Shown: positions 22,489 to 35,115, counted from the stretch's first letter. The stretch is 64,000 nucleotides of DNA from Piromyces finnis (GCA_002104945.1 MCFH01000062.1:62001-126000); one strand, 5' to 3'. The notes: a model not told the origin generated them from the sequence alone. Program-made: numbers and translations.

Positions 22489-24242
22489 TTAATTGTGGAG
22501 TTTAACACGACATTTACGAATGGTCTTCTTTGGTTTCTTAGTAGCTGGCTTTTTGGTTACTGGAATGGTTTGTCTCATCACAGTAATAGTTTTAGTAATA
22601 TGTCTAATGGTAGTTGAATTGATTTCTTCCTTAATTTCATCGTTTTCATCTAATACGGTGGATTTTTCATCTTCAATAATATCTTCATTAACATTTTCAT
22701 CAGCTGAGTCAATTTCTTCAACTTCTTCAACTGATGTTATTTCTTCTGCTTCTTCTTCATCTGAACTTAATGAAGGTTCTTCTTTTGTAATTTCTTCGTC
22801 TTTAACTTCAGTTACTTCTTCTTCAATAATAGTAGTTGGTTCAATAATAGTAGTAGTAGTAGCTATTGGTTCAATAACACAAACACCTTCTTCATTAGAA
22901 ATGAATCCTTTACTACAAACACATTTACCATTAATTAATGTACTTCCTTCTTTACATTTAGTACAAGTATTACCATCAATACAACTAGCACAGTTTACTG
23001 GACATGCTGAACATCTGCATTTATCACCAATAAATGTTCCTTCACCACAACTCATGTTAACTGTGAAACGAGCAATACCACTGGATTCAGCTGCTTTGAA
23101 TTCCTTATATGAAACTGATTCAGTTTCGCATTTTGGTAAGCTACCACGATTGTAATTTTCAATGTTGATAGAATATTGACTGAACTTAGCAGTAATATTA
23201 TTAGCATTTACACTCCATTCTGCCTTTTCTTTTTTATCAACAATAACATCTAAACAGTTATTGACAAATTCTTTTTGGAATTCTTCGTAACTCAACTTTT
23301 TGTTAGAAGAAATAGTACAGATGACTTGATCTTTGTTTTGTTCACTGCAACCATCTTGATAAATTTCAATTAAATACTTTTGGTTAACAAGAATACCATC
23401 CATATGTCCATTTTCGGATCCTTCTCTTTTGATAACATATCCCTCATAATATTCACCAAAGAGTTCATCCATTTGTTCATAGAAATTTAGGAACTCTTAG
23501 CAGCTTTGTAGAAGGCTGTGTTATCACATTTTTCACCATTAATATTGTCGGTAGAAAGATACCAGATCCAATGGTTACCACCAGTTTGTTCTCTACGATT
23601 ATAATCAATGTAGATACGACATTGTTCTCTGACACGATCTAAACCAGTATTCATATCCCAATGGATTATATCGTATGGAACATTGTTGGAAGAAGGTCCG
23701 AATTCTGCAATATCGAATGCATGATTGATGTCGAGTGGAGAAACATTAGAATAGTACAAGTAGGTAGCCATGAGAGCTTCTGTTTTGTAGGCTTGTTTAA
23801 TAGAAAGTCCATCACAAGATTTTAAATTCTTGATAAGTAATGAGAATTTTCCATCAACGACAGAAGCAATGGAAAAATCATTGATTTCAACATTATTTTG
23901 TTTAATTTTAACATAATCTTTGATTTCATCATCTGTAAAACGATAGCCAGTTTTGTAATTGTTGAGACCTTCATTACCATTCTTTAATTCACCGATTCTT
24001 AAATTGAAAGAACCATCATTGTTATTTTCTTTTTTTACAGAGATGTTAATGATATCATTTTTAATACCGAAATTGGCAAAATTTATAAAACATTGATCTT
24101 CTTTTCTTAAAACACCATCTTTAGTGTATTCAAGAGAGACATTTTTAGCTGCCTTTTCGTTGATTAATGGTGAATCAGCATTTACAAAACAAACACTGGA
24201 TACAGAAAGTAAAGCGAAAAATTTTAAAATATTCTTGAACAT
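22489..24242 (-). CDS. Secreted Cys-rich protein of unknown function, split by a frameshift
   Basis: Two abutting frames form one protein of about 580 residues. The first (24242-23487) begins with a clear signal peptide (MFKNILKFFALLSVSSVCFVNA) followed by a beta-rich, Trp-containing domain. It ends at TAA just after KAAKSS. The second frame is already open before that stop (reading EFLNFYEQMDELFGEYYEGY) and runs to 22489. It carries a Cys-rich EGF/furin-like segment (CGEGTFIGDKCRCSACPVNCASC ... CTKCKEGSTLINGKCVC) followed by a Thr/Glu/Asp-rich acidic stretch and a basic C-terminus (KKPATKKPKKTIRK). A single missing base near 23486 explains the break. I do not recognise the family. The layout suggests a secreted or wall-associated protein. 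It could be a one-base error in the sequence or a young pseudogene. Confidence 0.65.
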
Positions 24243-25639
24243 TTTGATATTTATATTATTTCTTTTAAGAATTTTAAAAAAAAGTTTTTAAAATTTAGTT
24301 TATATACAAATATAAAAGGTACTTGGATTTTGATTAAAAGTTATTATATATTACAATTTGACTTTTAAAGTCAATAACATCTAAAAATTGTTTTATAAAT
24401 TTTTATAAATAATTAGTTAAATTATTATTTAATAAAAATAATTAATATTTTAAATCGTTTATTCTTACCTAAATATAGATGAAATATTAAGTAATTAATT
24501 AATAAAAATATTAATTATAATAATATTTTTAAAAAAGATTAGAATATTTAAATATTATAATGTTTGAAATTAATGATTATTAAAATAATTTTTCTTGAAA
24601 GAAAAATCGAGTTCCTTTTATATTTCAAATTAAATAACTTTAAAATATGAATTTTTATTTCATCTTTAATCAAACCTTTAATAAATGTGATATTAAACCA
24701 ATATTAGATATAATGAAATTGAAACATAAAACTATTTAATAGTAATAATATATAACACTGTTTAATAATTTTCTTTTTATTTTAAAAATTAAAAAATAAA
24801 TTTCTTTACTATTATTATTTATTACTTAATAAAGACTTTTTAATAATTAATAATTATTAGATATTAAATTAAATGTGGGAAATTTCCTTTTTAATAATTT
24901 ATTTCAATTTTTTTTTCATTTTCATAAATTAAATTATTAATATTTAATTAATTTTTATAATGTAAACTTCTTTAAAAACTTTATATACTATTAAAAAGTA
25001 AATAAAAATTATTATTTTATATTAAATATTTATTTCATATTTATTCAAGGAAAATTATTTAAATTAAAATTAATAAAAAAATAATCTTTTAATATGAAAT
25101 TTAATTTAAAATTTATTTTATTTTATATTAAAAATTAATTTTTAATTCTACTTTTAATAAAGTTTTTAGTTTAATACTTTTGATCAATTAAATTAAAATA
25201 TACCAGATATTATTGTAGTAGAAGAGTTCATCATTTAAATATATATTTTTAATAAAACTTTACTTTTTCATTTAAATATATATTTTTAATAAAACTTTAC
25301 TTTTTCATTTAAATATATATTTTTAATAAAACTTTACTTTTGTAACTTTTTTTTAAAAGAACCAAATCAATTAATAATTAATAGAAAATTTCAATAAAAA
25401 TTTATATTTTTTATTATTGAAATTAATTTTATTCGCACCTTTTTCAATAAAATATTTAACTTTATTCACAATTCTTATTTTGAATATTTTTAATCTTTGC
25501 CATCAATTAAATATATAACCATGTTTTTATTTTCATACCTATTATTAAATGGATAAATAATTGTTATAATTTTGTATTGGTAATTATTTTATTTCACATT
25601 ATTTTTCTTGAAAGCTTTACATAAATCATAATTTAAATA
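24243..25639. other. Intergenic region with a 37-bp triplication
   Basis: Upstream of the secreted-protein gene. A 37-bp unit (TTTAAATATATATTTTTAAT...) is repeated about three times at 25234-25340. Otherwise featureless AT-rich DNA. Confidence 0.55.
25234..25340. repeat. Short tandem repeat, 37 bp x about 3
   Basis: Three nearly identical units, each ending in AAAACTTTACTTTTTCAT or a variant. Confidence 0.85.
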
Positions 25640-26640
25640 AAATTTATTAAGCAGAAACTGATATTTAGATGGATTGAAGAATAATTAATTATGATGTTTT
25701 AGAATTAATTATAAAAAGTGTATAAAATTAGAAAGTTATGGAAAGACAAAGTAATGGTGAAATAAGAAAAGAATTATTAATAGAAGATTATATTAAAAAA
25801 TTTATTAAGCTTACTCTATGGTAATATAATTTTATTGTATTCTGGATATTTAACATTATCAGATGAGAAAGAATATGAATAAAATATAAATAATATGGAT
25901 GATTAAATGACAAATCTGTTATTAGATAAAGTTGAAGCGAATAATTTATCATTAGATGAACCATAATCAACTGAAAAAGATGAAGGTTCAAATCAAATAG
26001 AAAAATATAAACGTAAAATATTAAATAATATTAAAGAAGGTAATAAGAAATATGTTAAAATTCCAAATGGTGAAGTTTTAGATAGTTTTGTTATTTTGCT
26101 AAGCCCTATTATAGATAATAAATTAGAAATCGCACAAGATAAAATAATTATGATAAGGAAGTAAAAGAAAATATTTTAATTGAAATTAAAGCTTTTAAGA
26201 AAAATACAAAACCCAATAAAAGAAAAAATAATGAAAAAAATGAAAACGAAGAGGAAAGTAGTATCAAAGACTAAAGGAATGTGAAGATGCTATAAATCAA
26301 ATTGAAAAAAAAGAATATGAAAAAAAATATAGTGCTAAAGGCTATAGTAGTTTCATAAAATATGGTATTGCCTTTTATAAAAAAAACTTGTGAAATCAAA
26401 ATGAAAATAAATAATGGAAAAATACAAAGTTCATTAAAATCTAATAATGATGATAAAAACAATAACAGAAAAAGAAGAAAAAGAGCAATAACAACAACAA
26501 GAACAACAGGAACCAAAAGAGGCACAACAAGAACAAAAAAAGGAAATAAAAGGAACAAAAACAACAAAAGGCACAACAAGAAGTACCAAAACAGGATATG
26601 GAAAAATGTAAAGAATAAGAATTAAATGATAAAATAAAAA
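25640..26640 (+). pseudogene. AAA-ATPase-like / PDDEXK_9 pseudogene, copy A (C-terminal half)
   Basis: Broken remnant of the same gene as copy B at 27190. Readable pieces in shifting frames include LYSGYLTLSDEKEYE, KYVKIPNGEVLDSFVILLS, NILIEIKAFKKN (the E-x-K of a PD-(D/E)XK nuclease fold) and a Lys/Thr-rich tail. The N-terminal ATPase half is absent, and several stops and shifts separate the pieces. Proteins of this family are abundant in anaerobic gut fungi and of unknown cellular role. Identification rests on parallel segments in copy B. Confidence 0.55.
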
Positions 26641-27189
26641 TAGTATTATTATTTGATTTATAAATGTAACCTTTTTTATAGACCTTTATTAATAATGATA
26701 TTATTATTAAAAAAAATTAAATATTATTTAAAAACTTATTTTAAAAATATAAATAATGTAATTTTTCGTTAATTAAAGAAATCTAAGTTTTAATAATATT
26801 TAGTAATATTTAGTTAATATCCTACTAAAAGTGAATCTATTATGGAAATAATTGACAAAAACAACACAATCTAAAATATATTAATATTAAAATCCCATAC
26901 TACCTATCTTTTTTTATTTAATAAAAATTTCTATTTTTAAAATAAAAGAAAAAGTATTATTTTAAGAGAATTAAATAAAACAAAACTTTTTATCCATTAA
27001 AAATATATAATTATCAAAAAATATTAGTAGACAGTCAATGTAGTAGCATTATTATATTAATTTTTTATTAAAAGCTGATTTTCTAAAGATTAGATAAATG
27101 CAGAAATTGAACTTTATATTATTATAATTATAATATATAATGTAAAGTCATTTTGTATGTAACATATTAACAAGTGTAATTAGAACAAT
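26641..27189. other. Intergenic between two AAA/PDDEXK remnants
   Basis: AT-rich with no coding similarity that I can support. Confidence 0.45.
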
Positions 27190-29210
27190 AATTAAAAATG
27201 AAAAAAGCAATATTCGTGAATTATTATTTGTTAATAAGAAATATCAAATAATACTAATAAAAAGGAGGATAAAGAATATGATAAAGATGAAGAAGCTTAT
27301 TATGAAAATGATGATGATAAAACTTTACCAAAAATTATTTATTTTATAATGAAAGAAAAAGGAATAAATACTAGTTTTAAAAAAGTTGTTATAAAGTATT
27401 GGATTATAATGAAGAATTGATATTTAATGGTAAATATTTAAATAAAAGGAATGAAAAAATTATTAAATATGGAATAGCTATATGTGAAAAAAAATGTGAT
27501 GTAATTTATGAAATAAATTATGGTAAGAAATTCAAAAAAAAAAAAAAAAAAAGAAATGCCAAAAGAAATATATCTGATGAAAAATGTAATTTAAATCATT
27601 TTTATTTTGTTGATAAAACTAGAATGATATCGAATTTTATTGGCAAAGATAGAAATGTGTATTTGATATTACGACCAAGACAATTTGGAAAAAGCTTTAA
27701 TTTAAAAATGATTCAAGAAATTTTTTGAAAAACCTGTTAATAGAAAGGATCTAAGAAATGATTTATTTGATGGTTTAGAAGTTTCCAAAAATAGAAAATA
27801 TATGAGAGATTCTCACAAAAATCCTGTTCTTTATTTAAATTTTAAAGATGAAGAATCTAAAGATTATAAATCCGCTATTAAATATCTTTAAAATAAAATA
27901 TTTAATTTATTTAAATATCAAAGAGGAAAAATTGATTTTAAAAAATTAAATATTTAATAAAAAAGAAAATTTAGAATATAAAAATAGCTGGTGCAAAAAT
28001 GGAAATGAAAATATTATAAAAAAACTTATTGAAGATAATGAATTTTCATTTTTAAAAGATTTTCTAAGCTTATTCTATGGTAATATAGTCGTTATAAATG
28101 TAGCTAGAAGACTTATTTTAAAAAGTGAATATTATGAAAGTGAAATATGGTTATTTTTATTGTATTATGGATATTTAATATTCTCAGATAAGGAAGAATA
28201 TGAGAAAAAAATATAAATAATATGGATGATCAAATAACAAAATTATTATTATATAATGGTGAAGCAAATAAACTATTATTAGATAAATCCAAATCAACTG
28301 AAAAAGATGAAAATTTAAATCAAATTAAAAAATATAAATTATATCGATACGTTGGTAATAATATAAAATATGTTAAAATTCCGAATGGTAAAATTTTAGA
28401 AAATCTTATTTCTTTATTAAAAACTATTATAAAAGATAAATTAGAAATAGTAAATGATAAAATAATAGATAATTTTATTAACGGCCTTTTTGAAAAAGAT
28501 GTTAAAAAAGCTTATAAAAATTTAAATGAATATTTATCAAAATTAAGTGCATATCACTTGAATCCCAACATATATGATGAATTCAAAATGTATGGAAATG
28601 TTTATTAAGTGCTATTAATGCAAATATTTTTGTTTTTAAAAATTAAGAGTTTAATCCCAGAAGAAGATAGTGGATATGGTAGGTATAATTTTGGATTTTT
28701 TATTAAAGATTATTTTAATAATAAAGAAAAAGAATATATTTTAATTGAAGTTAAGATTTTTAAAAAAAATGCAGAATTCCATGAAGAAATAAATTATGAA
28801 GAGGAAGAAAAAGAAGATCATGATTATATCAATAGCTGTCTTTTAAAGAAATGTGAAGATGCAATAAACCAAATTGAAAATAAAAATTATGAAGAAAAAT
28901 ATAGAACTAACGGCTATAATAGTTTCATTAAATATGGTATTGCCTTATATAAAAGAACGTGTGAAGCTAAAATGAAAATAAATAATGGAGAAATACAATA
29001 CACGTCAGAAACTAGTAATTATAGTGATAATAAAAAAGGAAGAAAAAGAGCTACAACAACAATGCACGTCAGAAACTAGTAATTATAGTGATAATAAAAA
29101 AGGAAGAAAAAGAGCTACAACAACAAAAGCAGGAACAAGAAAAGAAGCAAGAAAAAGAACAAGAAAAAGAGCAAAAAACGAGAATAACAAAATATACAGT
29201 AAGTAATACC
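27190..29210 (+). pseudogene. AAA-ATPase-like / PDDEXK_9 pseudogene, copy B
   Basis: Remnant of a protein with an N-terminal AAA-ATPase-like domain and a C-terminal PDDEXK_9 nuclease-like domain. Segment 27399-27728 reads FVDKTRMISNFI and VYLILRPRQFGKSFNLKMIQ, the degenerate Walker A of this family. Segment 28222-28608 carries the central helices (KYVKIPNGKILENLISLLK). Segment 28609-29079 carries the nuclease core (IPEEDSGYGRYNFGF ... EYILIEVKIF), ending SFIKYGIALYKRTCEAKM. Stops and shifts occur near 27728, 27890-28200 and 28606. The first 30 residues of 27399-27728 (IKYGIAICEKKCDV) look like the C-terminus of a neighbouring family member joined head-on to this one. The family is known from gut fungi, with no established function. 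Confidence 0.65.
29001..29125 (+). repeat. About 61-bp tandem duplication in the basic tail of copy B
   Basis: A unit beginning CACGTCAGAAACTAGTAATT occurs twice in tandem and encodes the Lys/Arg/Thr-rich C-terminal tail. Confidence 0.85.
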
Positions 29211-30438
29211 AAAAAAGAAACAGGAAAAACAACAAGAACGAAAAGAAGAGGATAAAAAAAATAAAGTCAAATAGTTATAATTTGTTTATTTGCTTTAATA
29301 ACTATTATTTTTAAATTATTTAATAGTAGTATTAATTGTTCTTGATAAATTACTTAACAAATTAAAGTTAAATATATTTATCACGACTACTTAGGAAGCT
29401 TCTTATTTTTATATCTATTACCATGAGATAGTGATTTGAATTAGATGAATAAGAAAGTGATCTTTTAAAAATATCTTTAACTTTATTAATTTGTATTCCA
29501 ATGTTTATTATTTCATCATTTCTTGTTATTACTTTTATATTTATCATATTAATATTAATATTTTCATTTAGTTTTAATAAATCAAACATGAAATTTTTAA
29601 AAAACCTTTTTATTTTATTTTATGTTTTCAGTATTATTATGATTAAAAAATTAGTGTTATTAACAAATGGAAATAAATCCGCTTAATTTGTTCGTTTTAT
29701 ATTTCTTTTTTAAATAACATATATAGAAAAAAAATATTTAATTAATTATACGTATTTTCAATGAAGTTTGGAATTATATAAATTATTATTTAATTAATAA
29801 TTTAATAATTTGTTATTTATTAATCATTCTTTTCTAATATTTATAATTTCATTATTAATAGTTTTCATTTATTTCTATAATTTCTATTAATTTTATTTGG
29901 TTGTATAATTAGTTCAAAAAATTTTATAAAAACTAATATTTTGTATTAAATATAATTGTCTAAATTGTAAAAAAAATAAATAAATATTATAAAATGATAT
30001 AAAAAATAGTATATATTATTTTTTTATTGTAAATCCAAACGTTAAAGAAAAAAAGTAATTAAAGCTTAAAAATAATTAAATATAGTATCTAATAATTATA
30101 CAATACTAAAATATGTGTTTTTTCATAATTATTGATATTAAAAAATTTTTTTTCTAATATTAAACACAAAATATGTAAATTTTTTTTTAAAATTATAAAC
30201 TTTTTTTCTATCTAATTTCTTATATATTTTTGACTACTTTATAATATTTTTAATTTTTATACTATTTTTATCATTTTATAATACTTTTATTATTCATTCA
30301 TTTTTATATATTTATTTATTTAGTTGTTTTTTAGTTTTAACATTTTGATTTTAATACACATCATTTAATCATTTTTTTTTCATTATAATTATAATTAATT
30401 TTTTAAAAATAATATGTCAATTTTATATTGTATTTAGT
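29211..30438. other. Intergenic with one unsupported small frame
   Basis: AT-rich. A 73-codon minus-strand frame at 29368-29589 (DIFKRSLSYSSNSN) could be the tail of a decayed receptor, but there is no support. No other feature. Confidence 0.4.
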
Positions 30439-30832
30439 TTAAACATTATACGTACAAGTATTATTATAATATTTATTTGAAAAACAATGATTATCCATTT
30501 TACAATCTGTAGAAACATGAATTGTTTTATTTTTATTTGATTCAATGTAAATATTTATAAGTTCTTTATAATTATCGGCGTAAGGAATTAAAATAAATCT
30601 ATGAATGTTATCTTTTTTATCTGGAATTTCAATAAAAGGTTTAATATTATCATCATTCATACATTCATATCATTTTTACAATAAAAAAAAAGGTACTGAA
30701 AAATTAACTGTAGAATTAGTTTCATCAAAATGATAAATGAATTTATCTGGAATATCAGCAGATTCAATACTTATAGTAGTATATCCATATTGAAAATATA
30801 ATATATATATATACCACTAAAATAACGTTTTT
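30439..30832 (-). pseudogene. Cys-rich membrane-protein pseudogene, paralog of 35116-35862
   Basis: The minus strand encodes ISIESADIPDKFIYHFDETNS and, after frame changes, MNDDNIKPFIEIPDKKDN and STDCKMDNHCFSNKYYNNTCTY. These align in order with IDNVPDNFVLKYDKT, TFIEFPDENN and LKCNNDSDCLYNKCIENHCVYN of the gene at 35116. A start with a hydrophobic leader is near 30832 (MKNVILVVYIYIYY). At least two frame changes and a stop occur, and the C-terminal membrane part is missing. Function unknown. Confidence 0.6.
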
Positions 30833-31529
30833 CATTATATTTTATCTTATAAAAATTATATAAATAAATTCTGATATATATAAATAAAAACCTTTAATAT
30901 AATATATAAAACATAAATAAAAAATTGTTAATTTTTTATAATTAAAAATACTTTAAAGGTTTAAATAAATAATAATAGTATTCCGTGAAAAAGTAGATTT
31001 ATGTAATTATTTTTAACTTTTTAATATAAAATTACGAATCCACAATTATAAAATGATTATTATATTTTATAATTATATTGCTGTAACTACCAAGTTAAAG
31101 TATAATCTACTATTAAATAAACTTGTAATTTATAAATATTTTATTTAACTATTAATATTAATAAAACAGTTTTATATATTATATATTAAAAAGTATTATT
31201 AAAAGATGTTAATATTTTAATATATATATATTTTAAAAGGTACAACAAAGTTTAATAATTAATAATAAAGATGATATATTAATGCTATTTTTAAGTACTT
31301 TAGAAAATGTTACTTTTAAAAGAAATTACGTCTGTAATTGACGATATTATCTTAAATGATTTAATAAAGGTCTTGACTCATTTGTATAGTACAGAAAAAG
31401 GATTAAGTAATTTTAATAAAAAATACTTTATTAATTTGAATTTGAATTATATTTTAGAGAATATTGAAAAACGATAGGTTCAGATTATAGTAAAATGATG
31501 AAATATCAAGGTTATTATCAATATACTAT

Positions 31530-31568
<39 letters not shown>

Positions 31569-31573
31569 TTTGT
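30833..31573. other. Intergenic; TTTA microsatellite at its end
   Basis: No supportable gene. Weak coding-like words near 31290-31480 (VLTHLYSTEKGLSNFNKKYF) could be a remnant but are unassigned. A (TTTA)n run lies at about 31527-31572. Confidence 0.4.
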
Positions 31574-31772
31574 TTGTTGAAAGAATAATTTTATATCCTG
31601 AATTTTCTGGTGATTTATAATAATTATTATTCCACTGTGCATACGGTATATTATTCTTAATACATTTCTCTTTATCAGCAATTACTGGTAATACCTTATC
31701 GTTATTATTAAAATATCTAGTATAATATTTACCAAATAATCGGTTATAATTTATTTTTATTGGATTAATTCA
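31574..31772 (-). pseudogene. Fragment homologous to the large unknown protein at 36095-38205
   Basis: The minus strand reads INYNRLFGKYYTRYFNNNDK, VLPVIADKEKCIKNNIPYAQ and WNNNYYKSPENSGYKIILS. It matches the segment at about 36985-37190 nearly residue for residue. It retains TGG (31632-31634 on the plus strand as CCA) where the other copy has TGA at 37115. Only this piece survives; both ends run into AT-rich repeat DNA. Confidence 0.75.
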
Positions 31773-32838
31773 TACTTTATTTTTTTGATTAAAAGAATAT
31801 TCTTTAATCTGAAGTATATTAAGTATTTAATTTAATTTATAAATAGTAATAAATAATAAATATATTATTATTTATGTATAATACAACTAAAGATATAATA
31901 ATTTATATTAATTTTTATAACTGATATATAATTTAAATTGGTATATTCCACTCTAATAAATTCAATTTTTTTTTTTATTTTTATTATTATTTAAAATAAT
32001 ACTAAATCGCTATATGACAATTTAACTGATCATGCCATGGTGTACAGAACACCATTTATAACTTATTTATATTTATAAAAAAATATTAATAAATAAATAT
32101 TTTTTCGATTATTAATGTCGGGAGTATTAACCATCTTACTTTTAAAAATTCACAAAAAAAATATCTTCTTATAATACAAGGAGGTAAGTATAATTTTAAT
32201 AGAGACACTTTAGAGCAGAAAACATAAATTTATATTATTAAATTTCAATTATAAACCTGTGATCATATCAATTAAAATCATTCTTTATTATTATTTCAAT
32301 AATAAATAATTATTAATATTAAATCAAATAAATATACAAAAGTAAAATCCTTATAGTACAAAATATTTCAAAGCAATAACGATTTAATGGAAAAGAGTAA
32401 TTAATTAATTAATTATTATTTTCTCATATAGCTCTGTTATATTATTACAAAAAAAAATTGTCTATTACTAATAATCTTCTTTACAGCTCTGTAATAAAAT
32501 CTTTATGATTATTAATAACCCTACCACTTTCTTTTATCCTTTTATATAGCTTTTCTTAAATTTCTTTTATATAATTATAAATTTTAATAAAAATTTTTTC
32601 TTTATTTATACGTACTATTTTTTGTATTATCATGTTTAACATAAATTTGTTAAATTTATATCTATCGAGTAGTATATATTAAAACTAGTGTGTATGGTTA
32701 TATAGCTAAAATAATATTTTATTGATACAATACTTTATATTAATGTGTAATATACAATAATTTTATTATTTAGGATATTCTTGATTCTTTTTTTTTTTTA
32801 GAAATATTTTATTTTATAATTATTATTCTTTTTATTTT
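31773..32838. other. Intergenic AT-rich DNA
   Basis: No gene recognised. It has two GCTCTGTTATA/GCTCTGTAATA words about 65 bp apart near 32430-32495 and a short AATTAATTAATTAATT run. Nothing else. Confidence 0.4.
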
Positions 32839-33283
32839 ATTTATTCAATTTTTGTAATTTTTTTTTTTGTTTAAATGAATTTGTTTATTTCTTTATTTGT
32901 TCTTTTTCTTTTGGTTTTGTTTCAATTTGATATTCAATTTTTGTAATTTTTTTTTGTTTAAATGAATTTGTTTATTTCTTTATTTGTTCTTTTTCTTTTG
33001 GTTTTGTTTCAATTTGATATTCAATTTTTGTAATTTTTTTTTGTTTAAATGAATTTGTTTATTTCTTTATTTGTTCTTTTTCTTTTGGTTTTGTTTCAAT
33101 TTGATATTCAATTTTTGTAATTTTTTTTTGTTTAAATGAATTTGTTTATTTCTTTATTTGTTCTTTTTCTTTTGGTTTTGTTTCAATTTGATATTCAATT
33201 TTTGTAATTTTTTTTTGTTTAAATGAACTTGTTTATTTCTTTATTTGTTCTTTTTCTTTTGGTTTTGTTTCAATTTGATATAT
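32839..33283 (-). repeat. 87-bp minisatellite, about five units, codon-periodic
   Basis: GTTTAAATGAA recurs at about 32869, 32956, 33043, 33130 and 33217, a strict 87-bp period (29 codons). Read on the minus strand each unit is open except for one TAA and encodes a Lys/Glu/Gln-rich peptide containing YQIETKPKEKEQIKK. It directly continues the exon-like segment at 33265-33484. Confidence 0.9.
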
Positions 33284-33484
33284 CAACTCTAATTTCAGAA
33301 CTAGGAGGAGAAGGGGTATTATCATTTGGTTTTTTATTATTTTTTTCTTCTTGTTCCTTTCTTTGCTTACTTTTCATATCTTGGCGTCTTAAAAGCTTTA
33401 TAAAATTGTATATTAAATGTAATACACAATATGTAACAATTATCCAAGTAAGTATTTTGTATGTACTAGCCGTTATATTTACGA
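33265..33484 (-). pseudogene. Possible last exon of a membrane protein, remnant
   Basis: After an AATAATAG acceptor the minus strand encodes a hydrophobic helix (ILTWIIVTYCVLHLIYNFI), then a basic and polar tail (KLLRRQDMKSKQRKEQEEKN ... NTPSPPSSEIRVD). A one-base shift then leads into the 87-bp coding-type repeats. The pattern of final helix plus cytoplasmic tail resembles the receptor genes at the left of the window. Upstream exons were not found, so this may be a pseudogene fragment. Confidence 0.35.
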
Positions 33485-33697
33485 TCTATTATTTAAAAGT
33501 ATTTATATAATTATAAAATATATATTTATTAGTAAGTACATAAAAATAATAAAATATACACAAAAAATTTTATTATTTATTGTAATGAATTGCTCTTACC
33601 TTTTAATATTTTACTTTTATAATTTTAATAACAAAGAATAGTTTACAAATTATAATGTAAAAAATGAAATATGTTTATATATTTGTAAATAATTTTT

Positions 33698-33729
<32 letters not shown>

Positions 33730-34389
33730 TTTTTTTCATATTTATATTTATTTTTCTTTTATTTTTCTTTTTCTGAATTAAAATAAAAGAGCGACTTATT
33801 TTTATATACTAAAATGTCATCATTCAATAATGATAGTGTTAATATTTATGGTTAATTTTATTTATCAAAGGACTCTTTTTTAATATATATTAATTACATT
33901 TAATATTTATATTAATACATGATTATTTACATTTACATTCATCTATACATTATTTACATTGCGCCATAACCCGTTTACTAATATTTAAATATTAATTATT
34001 TTATTATATAAATAAATATAAATATATTTTGTGCAAACTATAATTAAACTTTATTTCTAACAGATAAGGATTATTATTAAAAGAGAAGAAAAGTTTTTTC
34101 TTTACTACATTTTAATTAATTTAATTTTAATTTTATTTTATGTTTTTAATCTTTCTTGTATGGGAACATCTAGAACATCTAGAACATGAAAACTTTAAAA
34201 TATAATAATATAGAATAACGTAGGTAGGCATATATCAATATATTTCTTATCTATATATTATTTATACTTTATCTTAGATTTTGGAAGGATTTAGCCAGGA
34301 TTTCTAGCCAGGCAAAATTTGACCTCTGGTAAAATTTTAACCAGACAAAATATTAATTTTATTAAATTAATTTTTAATATAATTAATAA
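33485..34389. other. Intergenic with a CTTT microsatellite
   Basis: (TTTC)n at about 33695-33731 and AT-rich DNA. A duplicated ATCTAGAAC word occurs near 34168-34186. No gene. Confidence 0.5.
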
Positions 34390-34686
34390 TTTATTTTTTT
34401 TTTTTTTTTTTTTTTTTTAACTTCCGAGTGCATTTCTCCCATCGATCAGAGTTAGCTCCAATGGTGGTTCTTAGAGAAACGTTGGCTCATTCCTATTGCT
34501 AGGTGGTTGTGACCCTCCTGGTCTGTCATACTGTTTCTTCAGCTTCGACGCTCACTTAATCCATGTACATTAGATGCATGTTGTTATGTTGTTGTACGAT
34601 ATTTCACAACTACAATGCTAAGCCTCTTATAGTCAATTTGATCACGTGTCAACCGCCCCCTAATGTTTACACTTAAATTGTTTATT
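34390..34686 (-). mobile_element. Poly(A)-tailed retroposed element, 5'-truncated copy
   Basis: 34394-34680 matches the 3' 280 bp of the element at 21263-21762, including the T25 tract (a poly(A) tail on the minus strand). It stops at AAATTG, well short of the B-box end. A short TTTATT direct repeat flanks it (34390-34395 and 34681-34686). It differs from the full copy by a small insertion (GTTGTTATG against GTCGTT). 5' truncation with an intact tail is typical of target-primed reverse transcription. Confidence 0.8.
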
Positions 34687-35115
34687 ATCCTTTATATTTA
34701 TTTATTTTAATGTATTATAAAGTATATTGATATATATTATAAATATATATAAATTAATATAAAAATGTTACAATATAATATATATTAATATATTATATGA
34801 ATATTTGTATATATCTATTTAATAAAATTTTTTTTTTAAAAAAAAGATAATTGAATTGTTAATATAAATTTAATTCAAATTATTCATATTTAATATATGT
34901 AAAATACATTTTATAATATATAATACTATATATTACTGAAAACTATATAAATTTATTATTTTCTCTTTAAAAAAATATTAATATTATATCAATAAGTAAA
35001 CTTGTAATAATCTTTAAAATTCTAATAATAATTATAAATAATTAAAATGATTATACTTTTTTAATTATATTATATAAAAATAAATAAAGATTTTATAAAA
35101 ATTATATAATTTACT
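34687..35115. other. Intergenic AT-rich DNA
   Basis: Upstream of the Cys-rich gene. Only AT repeats are visible. Confidence 0.5.

Noticed and set aside
22493-23155. 220-codon plus-strand frame opposite the secreted-protein gene
   Set aside because: Antisense of an acidic Glu/Thr-rich stretch, which yields Ser/Val-rich nonsense. The minus strand has Cys-rich domain structure.
23480-23495. Programmed -1 frameshift in the secreted protein
   Set aside because: No X-XXY-YYZ heptamer is found in the correct frame before the stop and no downstream structure is evident.
29368-29589. 73-codon minus-strand frame as a gene
   Set aside because: No homology, signal peptide or splice support; left as intergenic.
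32839-33283. Regular 87-bp repeats considered as a CRISPR array
   Set aside because: The units are contiguous with no unique spacers, and the genome is eukaryotic.
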